Assembly: GCA_019648995.1 (NCBI GenBank)
Contig: BLXT01005072.1
Span: forward strand, 29,796 to 52,119
DNA from: Plakobranchus ocellatus
Taxonomy: Eukaryota; Mollusca; Gastropoda; Plakobranchidae
DNA: 22,324 bases
Direction of reading: 5' to 3'
Made by a program: the position numbers and the translations under genes. Below, piece by piece: positions 17,235-22,324 of the stretch (its first letter is position 1; each line of letters opens with the position of its first letter). Below the pieces are notes generated by a model. It made no database searches. It was not told the origin of the DNA and was given only the letters and a program-made list of their open reading frames with translations.

Positions 17235-18100
17235 TAACTAATCAAATTGGCTAACAAGAGCTCTAACCCACGAGTTAGGTTCGATCGTAACAAAACTATT
17301 TTTGAGTAAAATATCTTTTTTATTCTTTCTCATTTTGAAAACGGCTGGCATTTGTTATGTCCGAAGACATTAAAATACATTACGAAAATGTTTTTCATCG
17401 TTAGCAAAGTTCTCTTCATGAAATTTAATAACGGCAGAGGCCATAAATGGAAGAAGTTAGCATCGAAGTCATTTCGGATGTAAAAATTGCAAGAAGTAAA
17501 TATCGAAATCCTGTTGTTTCATTGTGATGTAAAATGTTTTTATTGATTTTCGCTATTTTACTGTCTCATTTTCGCCAATATCTAAGCAAACAAGCGCGTT
17601 AAAAAAATCATAGAAATGTAATAAATTTTTTATCTTTTTTATGATCAAAACATCATACTGTTTTTGTTCATACAATCAAATAATTTGGTTTCATTTTCAA
17701 GTCATTTACATGAGGAATATCTGCTAATTTCGGGTAAAAACACTTGCCTAAAAACAGGCTGAAAGCCTCAACTTTGATGGCCTTTAGCTCGGACACAACC
17801 AGGAAAATGATGAATTTTCTTCCTCGTCACGATTAAGATAGGCCAAAAGACATTGGTAGATAATCCAATTGGCTAACAAGAGCTCTAACTCGCGAGTGAG
17901 GTTTGATCCTAACAAAGCTATTTTGGAGTAAATTTCTTTCTTGTTCTTCCTTATTTTCAAAACAGCAGTCATTTGTTATGTCCGAAGACGCTAAAATACA
18001 TTACGAAAATGATTTTCATCGTTAGCAAAGGTCTCTTCTTGAAATTTAATAACGGCGGAGGCCATAAATGGAAGAAGTTAGCATCGAAGTCATTTCGCTT
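16862..18100 (+). repeat. Tandem duplication of about 620 bp (extra monomer)
   Basis: The segments 16862-17480 and 17481-18100 line up at an offset of about 620 bp. GAAGTAAGTATCGAAAT at 16872 pairs with GAAGTAAATATCGAAAT at 17492. Both then carry TTGTCACGATTAAG or TCGTCACGATTAAG, AAGAGCTCTAAC and GGAAGAAGTTAGCATCGAAG. These private variants are not seen together elsewhere. This accounts for four monomers here instead of three. Confidence 0.7.
17235..17855 (+). repeat. Hybrid monomer: type 2 head, type 1 tail
   Basis: The head and middle are type 2 (AACAAGAGCTCTAACCCACG, TTTTTCATCGTTAGCAAAG, AGCATCGAAGTCATTTCGG). At about 17480 the text steps back about 40 bp into type 1 (GCAAGAAGTAAATATCGAAA) and finishes as type 1 (AGCCTCAACTTTGATGGCC, TTTAGCTCGGACACAACC). 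The overlap at the joint gives the 618-bp length. Confidence 0.75.
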
Positions 18101-18377
18101 CAAAAGATTGGGGAATTTTAGTTGCGTTTTGCTCTTTCACGGATGCGTTTCCGTAAAAACCGGTGCAAACATATGCTTATAATGTATTCTACTTTATGAC
18201 CGAAGTATTTGATCGTTTGTCTCGATACATTTCAATATTTGTATGCAAAAATTCGCTCTTTTTATTGAAAATCTAGCCTAAAAGCATGTCTCAAGGCTTA
18301 GTTCTGATCGCTCAGCTACAATCTGAACAATGATATTTTCTTTCACGTGTCCATAGAGTAGGTCGAAATACACTCTG
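17856..18377 (+). repeat. Satellite monomer, type 2 (central sub-lineage)
   Basis: The head is CTAACTCGCGAGTGAGGTTT. The body has GTTATGTCCGAAGACGC, AACGGCGGAGGCCATAAATG, ACCGGTGCAAACATATGCTT, GATCGTTTGTCTCGATACAT and GCATGTCTCAAGGCTTAG. About 30 bp around the usual 'CACCTCTCAGTAATG' are missing near 18182. Confidence 0.8.
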
Positions 18378-18950
18378 AACTACCTCAAATACCTTGCTAC
18401 TACTTCTGCCGAGAGGAAATGTCGATCGTTAGAAACACTAATTTTCGTACAATTTAACACAATTTCGTCTCCTTATAGAAAAACACATTAGAGTCATCAG
18501 AGAGACAGGTCAATACACCGGTAATGTGCTATTCATAGCTTTAAAAACTGTTCCCATCAAGGAGAATAAAAAAAGAAAAGCCAGCTGTGTGAAACAATTG
18601 ATGAAAAGATAGCGGTAATATTCTGCTACATCTTAGCTTGGCACTATTTTTTTTCCTCTTGTCTATTCATCTATTTAAGAGAATGTAGAAAATGTACCGA
18701 GCCAATAAGATCGTTTTTTTAATCGTATTTCAGTAATATCCTTCCACGCCAGTGACATATTTCTTTTTTCTTTTCATTTCCTTCTGAGTCAGATCAAGCT
18801 TTGGAAAGGGAAAGAACAAGTACTTCAGAGATGTGGAATGGCACGAGTAAATGTTTACAACCCTGGAATCCATCTCAATCAGTTCAAATCTTAAACAAGA
18901 GGATAACAATTTTTTATATATATCGATAGCGAAGGTTTAAAGTCATTATG
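18378..18950 (+). repeat. Satellite monomer, type 3 (central sub-lineage)
   Basis: The head is ACTACTTCTGCCGAGAGGAA. The body has GAGTCATCAGAGAGACAGG, CCATCAAGGAGAATAAAAA, TTCATCTATTTAAGAGAATG, AGCTTTGGAAAGGGAAAGAA and CCATCTCAATCAGTTCAAAT. It ends ATATCGATAGCGAAGGTTTA. Confidence 0.82.
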
Positions 18951-19234
18951 AAATAACCCAAATGGCCAAAACTAGTTCAAACCCGCGAGTTGATTTTGAT
19001 CGTTAAAGAGGTATTATTCAGTTCAATTGCATCCTCTTTCACTCTTTTTTTTTTTTTTTTTTGGAAACAGCACGCATCGGACATATCGGAGGACGCTAAA
19101 ATACGTTGGGAATGTGCTTTCCATCGAAAAGAAAGGTTTCCTCGTATTGGTCAATAACAACGGAAGTCAAAAGTGCAAGAAGTATGAGGAAATGTTCTTT
19201 CACATAGCAATAGACAAAAGTTGAAATAAACTAT
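18951..19234 (+). repeat. Hybrid monomer joining central type 1 head to left-type tail
   Basis: The head and middle are central type 1 (AAACCCGCGAGTTGATTTTG, GGACATATCGGAGGACGC, GGAAGTCAAAAGTGCAAGAA). After GAAGTATGAGG at about 19190 the text jumps to the end of a left-type type 2 monomer (AAATGTTCTTTCACATAGCA, AAAAGTTGAAATAAACTAT). More than 300 bp of normal sequence is missing. This joint is the right border of the central sub-lineage. Confidence 0.75.
19045..19062 (+). repeat. T18 homopolymer in the satellite T-tract
   Basis: A run of 18 T sits at the position where other monomers have a mixed T-rich tract (CTCTTTTTCTTTCTTATTTT) before GGAAAC. It is the longest such run in the window. Confidence 0.9.
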
Positions 19235-19602
19235 AGCATCACTCAAATTGCTTTCCTCAAATTCAGTTCAGGAGAAATTTTACATCGTTAATAGGCCTAG
19301 TTATGTAGAATTTCGCATATTTCTTTAACCATTGGAAACGACAGGGATTAAAGTCATTGGAGGACAATAAAACTCATCGGGAATGCGGTAGTCATTGATT
19401 TTAAATTGTTCCCATCCAGGAGAATAAAAAAGAAACGTAATCTTTGTGATGGAAAAGAGAAAAAACGATCGTGTAAGATTCCTCTACACAGCAACTAGGA
19501 ACTTTTCTTTTTTCTGTTATCTATTTAACAGAGGGTCGAAAATGTACCGAGCAAATACGATTGTTTTTGTCCTCGATGTCTTGAAATATCCATCGTCACC
19601 GG
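19235..19602 (+). repeat. Satellite monomer, type 3 (left sub-lineage), 3' truncated
   Basis: The head is AATTGCTTTCCTCAAATTCA. The body has GTTATGTAGAATTTCGCATA, CCCATCCAGGAGAATAAAAA, TGTACCGAGCAAATACGATT and ATATCCATCGTCACCGGT. It is cut after CCGGT, where an inverted segment begins. Confidence 0.75.
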
Positions 19603-20011
19603 TCTTTCAAACTTAACCTATGGATGTATAAAGGAAAATTCAACAATCTTATTTTTGTGTACGAGCTTATAGCGATTGAAGTAAAGGCTTGCTACCAGTT
19701 TATAGGCTAATTTTTCAGCCACAATTTTCCGATTTTATCCTCGTTAATGGCCTCCAACTTAAATAAAAACACTAAAATGTATACAGATAAACGATTTTGG
19801 ATATGCGTTTTGCATTGAAACCTAGTAAAATAAAGAGATAACGTAGTAGTATTTTAGGCGTCTCTTTACTTAGATTGTTGCGGAAGTACGTACGTGAAAG
19901 AGTGGAAAGCGATATAAAATTCCCCATCGTAGTGTAACAACAAGTTTCTAGTGCTTTTTTCTCCTATTTTTTACTTCCTGAATTATTTAGTTTCATGATG
20001 AAAACTTTGCT
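19603..20011 (-). repeat. Inverted satellite island (type 2-like body, reverse strand)
   Basis: The text reads as the reverse complement of a monomer: CTTTCAAACTTAACC (inverted end block), GCTTGCTACCAGTTTATAGG and TTTTCAGCCACAATTTTCCG (inverted tail), TACAGATAAACGATTTTGG (inverted CGTTTGTCTC region) and ATATAAAATTCCCCATCG. Plus orientation resumes near 20011 with TTTAAATCTTGTACAAAG. The island is clearly diverged from the consensus, so the inversion is not recent. Confidence 0.72.
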
Positions 20012-20085
20012 TTAAATCTTGTACAAAGAGGTTCTGCATTACGATAGAGTTAGGTTCAAAGACACCATGAAATAACTCAAATGGT
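20012..20085 (+). repeat. Short forward fragment: type 3 end plus next head
   Basis: AAATCTTGTACAAAGAGGTT, ACGATAGAGTTAGGTTC and GACACCATG match the end of a type 3 copy. AATAACTCAAATGG is the start of the next monomer. Only about 74 bp separate two inverted islands. Confidence 0.72.
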
Positions 20086-20288
20086 TAAGTTTCTTTTTCA
20101 TTCACCTGGATGGGAAAAGTGTTATAAACAGTGAAAACTACATTTCCGATGTATTGTACTGTCTTCCGATGATTCCAATGAATGTCGTTTTCAAAACGGT
20201 AGGAAAATGTTCAAAATTCTAGGTAAAGTAGGTTTTATTACGATTGGAATTTACTCGTGGGCTGAAGTCAAGGCAAGTGATATATATT
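20086..20288 (-). repeat. Inverted fragment of a type 3 monomer
   Basis: TTCATTCACCTGGATGGGAA and AGTGTTATAAACAGTGAAA are the reverse complement of the type 3 stretch at 678-712. TACGATTGGAATTTACTCGT is the reverse complement of the type 3 head (541-575). The fragment runs back to the start of the type 3 head, where it meets a forward copy of the same head. Confidence 0.78.
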
Positions 20289-20324
20289 CCTTTATATTAC
20301 TTGCCTTAACTTCAGCCCACGAGT
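20253..20324. repeat. Perfectly centred inverted repeat (32-bp arms, 8-bp spacer)
   Basis: The left arm 20253-20284 (ACTCGTGGGCTGAAGTCAAG...) and right arm 20293-20324 (...CTTAACTTCAGCCCACGAGT) are reverse complements with two mismatches, both tolerable as G:T pairs in RNA. The spacer is TATTCCTT. The arms are two opposed copies of the type 3 head. Confidence 0.88.
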
Positions 20325-20419
20325 CAATTTCTCTCCTTCCACTCGGATTCAACCTAAAGAATGTTAAATTTTATTTGCTATATCGAAAAAGAAAGGTTTA
20401 AAATCAATATTTACGAACA
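20289..20419 (+). repeat. Type 3 head stub fused to a type 2 tail
   Basis: The forward head stub (CTTCAGCCCACGAGTCAATT) stops after about 40 bp. It is followed by a type 2 tail (CTCTCCTTCCACTCGGATTC, GCTATATCGAAAAAGAAAGG, TATTTACGAACAT), matching 450-530. Most of the intervening copy is missing. Confidence 0.72.
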
Positions 20420-20960
20420 TAGATTACTTGAGCCCACGAGTAAATTCTTATCGTATTAAAACCTTTTTAAAGTAGAGTTTCAAACATTTTCTTAGATTTT
20501 TTTGGAAATGACAGGCGATGAATCATCGGAAATCAGTAAAATACATCGGGAATGTAGTTTTCACACTGTTCCTATCCAGGTGAATGAAAAAGAAACGTAA
20601 TCTATGTGATAAAAAAGAGAAAAAATAGTGGGTACGATCCTACTTCACCGCAAATGGGGAATCTTTTTTGTTATTTTGTTTCTGCTATCTATTCGAAAGG
20701 ATGTCGAAAATGTACCGAGCAAATGCGATTGTTTTTGTACTTCTTCTCCTGTAATATCCACTGATACCAGCAACTACAGGTACTTTTTTTTATTTAGTTT
20801 TGAATTTGATTAAGCCTTGGAAAGGGAGGAAACGGGCAATTTTAAATTGTAAATTAGCCACAAAATCGTGATTGCAACCCTTGGAATCCATCGCAGTCAG
20901 TTTTTAATCTTGTAAAAGAAGGTTCTTCTTTTCGATAGAGTAAGGTTCAAAGACACTATG
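20420..20960 (+). repeat. Satellite monomer, type 3 (left sub-lineage)
   Basis: The head is TTGAGCCCACGAGTAAATTC. The body has CCTATCCAGGTGAATGAAAA, GAAACGTAATCTATGTGAT, TCTATTCGAAAGGATGTCG, GCGATTGTTTTTGTACTTC, CCCTTGGAATCCATCGCAGT and TCGATAGAGTAAGGTTC. It resembles 531-1102 closely, showing that the left sub-lineage returns at this end of the window. Confidence 0.82.
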
Positions 20961-21570
20961 AAATAACTCTAATGGCCAGCAATAGCTCAAACCCGCGAGT
21001 TAATTTTGATCGTAACAAAATCCATTTTTCAGCAAAATCGCGCCCTTTTTGATTTTGGATGCAGCAGATATTGGAAATGTCCGAAGTCGCAAAAACATTA
21101 GGAATGTGCTTTTCATCAAAAGCAAAGATTCCTTGAAAACTTCAATAACGAGGTAAACCGAAAATACAAGAAATAAGCATCAAATTCCTGTCGCTCCATT
21201 GAGAATTTTTTTTCTCAGTTTTCGCTCTTTTACGGACGCCATTGCGTAAATATTTAAGCAAACGCAAGCCTTAAAAACAAACAAACAAATTTTCTATTCT
21301 CGTTTTTTCATCATGACCAAAGTATCAAATTGTTCTTGCTCATGCAATTTAGTGTTTTTATTTCATTAAAAAAAAAGACATTTATATTGGAGGAAATAGC
21401 AATTTTTGGCTGAAACCTAAGAGTCCATAGGATATGTGCGCTTAGACTGAAACGCTAGCCTAAAAACAGGTTGGAAGGCTTAACTTAGATCGCCTTTATC
21501 TCCGAGACAACCAGATAAATGGTTATTCTTTTTTGACATAGTGATATAGTAAGGTCGAAAGGCACTATTG
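20961..21570 (+). repeat. Satellite monomer, type 1, with a 30-bp foreign insert
   Basis: The head is GCTCAAACCCGCGAGTTAAT. The body has GTGCTTTTCATCAAAAGC, TCGCTCTTTTACGGACGCCA, CATCATGACCAAAGTATC and GCCTAAAAACAGGTTGGAAG, ending TAGTGATATAGTAAGGTCG. At 21417-21446 it carries about 30 bp not found in other copies, bounded by CTGAAAC on both sides. About 30 bp of the mid block (the GGCATTGG region) is rearranged near 21053. Confidence 0.78.
21410..21453 (+). repeat. 30-bp insert flanked by 7-bp direct repeats CTGAAAC
   Basis: Other type 1 copies read GGCTGAAACACTAGCC here. In this copy CTGAAAC (21410-21416) is followed by 30 bp (TAAGAGTCCATAGGATATGT then GCGCTTAGA), then CTGAAAC again (21447-21453) and GCTAGCC. 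It may be a transposon footprint or repair filler. No terminal inverted repeats are evident. Confidence 0.6.
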
Positions 21571-22252
21571 GATAACCCAAACGGCCAGCCACAACTGAAA
21601 CTTACGAGTTAATTTTCGATCGTACCAAAGTCGTTTTTGGGTAAACTTTCGCGCTTTTTCTTTCTTTTTTTTTTTGGAAACAGCAGGTATTGAAAACGTT
21701 GTATGACGCTAAAATATAATGGAAACGAACTTGAAATCGATAGCAAAGGTTTCTTGATAAAGTTCAGTATCGACGGAAGCCAAAAAACCAAGAAGTGAAC
21801 ATCGAAATCCTATCGCTTCATGGCCGTGGGAGAATTTGTAACGCTTTCTCCTATTCTACGAACCGTTTTCGTAAAAATCTAAGCAAACAGATACCTATAA
21901 CACCATTCAGAGATGTTATTCTTGTACGCACCGAGGCATCGGAATTTTTTTTTATAGGCTTTCTCTCTCTTTAGGACACCACTGCTTCACCAAACCTGAA
22001 AAACCATCTAATATGCTCATTTTGTAATCTACTCCATGAAAAAAAGCATCACATTGATTTTGCCCATATGTTTAAGGATTTTCATTTGATTTTGAAATCA
22101 TTTACATGGGCAAAATTGACAGTTTTGGGCTGAAACACTAACCTAAAAACGGGATAAAAGCCTCAGCTTTGATCACCTTTAGCTCTGAGAAATCCAAAAT
22201 AATGTTGAATAGTCTTTTTTCTATTGTTAGAAAAAGGGTGGACGACACTATG
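21571..22252 (+). repeat. Hybrid monomer: type 2 head and middle, type 1 tail
   Basis: The head is CTGAAACTTACGAGTTAATT. The middle is type 2, through ACCGTTTTCGTAAAAATCTA and CAGAGATGTTATTCTTGTAC. At about 21935 the text turns to ACCGAGGCATCGGAATTTTT and then a type 1 second half (CATGAAAAAAAGCATCACAT, TTTACATGGGCAAAATTGAC, ACTAACCTAAAAACGGG, CTTTAGCTCTGAG). The joint makes the copy about 100 bp longer than usual. Confidence 0.72.
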
Positions 22253-22324
22253 TAATATTTCAAATGGCCAATAACAGCTGAAACTGTCGAGTTATTCTCG
22301 ATCGTAATAAAACCATTTTTTTTC
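22253..22324 (+). repeat. Start of another satellite monomer, cut by the window end
   Basis: Only the head is visible: CAAATGGCCAATAACAGCTG, AACTGTCGAGTTATTCTCGA and TCGTAATAAAACCATTTTT. It is a type 1/2 head. The array therefore continues past the right end of the window. Confidence 0.78.

Noticed and set aside
1..22324. A coding defence system, operon or other gene cluster
   Set aside because: No frame exceeds 130 codons, none shows a recognisable domain apart from the dead LINE pieces, and the whole window is explained by satellite plus two transposon remnants.

Overview
The window looks like a piece of AT-rich heterochromatin from a eukaryote, probably an invertebrate animal. I find no functional protein-coding gene, tRNA or rRNA. 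The evidence for a eukaryote is a long degenerate satellite array, a decayed LINE (non-LTR retrotransposon) 3' end, a solo LTR, and the absence of any dense gene layout. I cannot name the species.

Nearly all of the window is one satellite family. Its basic monomer is about 550-590 bp. Three diverged monomer types share an alignable plan: a head with CGCGAGTTAGTTTCGATCG, a T-rich tract, a GGCATTGGACATGTCGG-like block, a type-specific second half, and an end block with ATCGATAGAGTAAGGTT followed by AAAGACACTATG. In the best-preserved stretch (9296-12651) the types run in fixed order 1-2-3, giving a higher-order repeat of about 1.65-1.7 kb. Elsewhere the order is broken by deletions, hybrid monomers, partial tandem duplications and three inverted islands (3971-5266, 19603-20011, 20086-20288). 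A sub-lineage used at about 9300-19188 differs from the one on both flanks, and the right-hand switch is an abrupt junction near 19188.

Two transposon-derived inserts interrupt the satellite, each with a target-site duplication readable against other monomer copies. The first is a 993-bp solo LTR (5710-6702, TG...CA, 4-bp duplication CAGT) in a type 3 monomer. The second is a decayed LINE 3' end (14113-15265, 10-bp duplication ATGATCAAAA) in a type 1 region. Inside the LINE lies a young tandem array of four 130-bp units (14211-14730). Each unit joins about 107 bp of LINE coding sequence to about 23 bp of satellite, and the units are far more alike than the surrounding monomers.

The open reading frames in the window are chance frames in satellite DNA. 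One antisense frame recurs in many monomers but is broken differently in each. The most notable points are the three-type higher-order satellite, the chimeric LINE-satellite tandem array, and the cluster of orientation switches near 20 kb with a 32-bp-arm hairpin. All monomer boundaries are by-eye estimates, good to about 10-20 bp.
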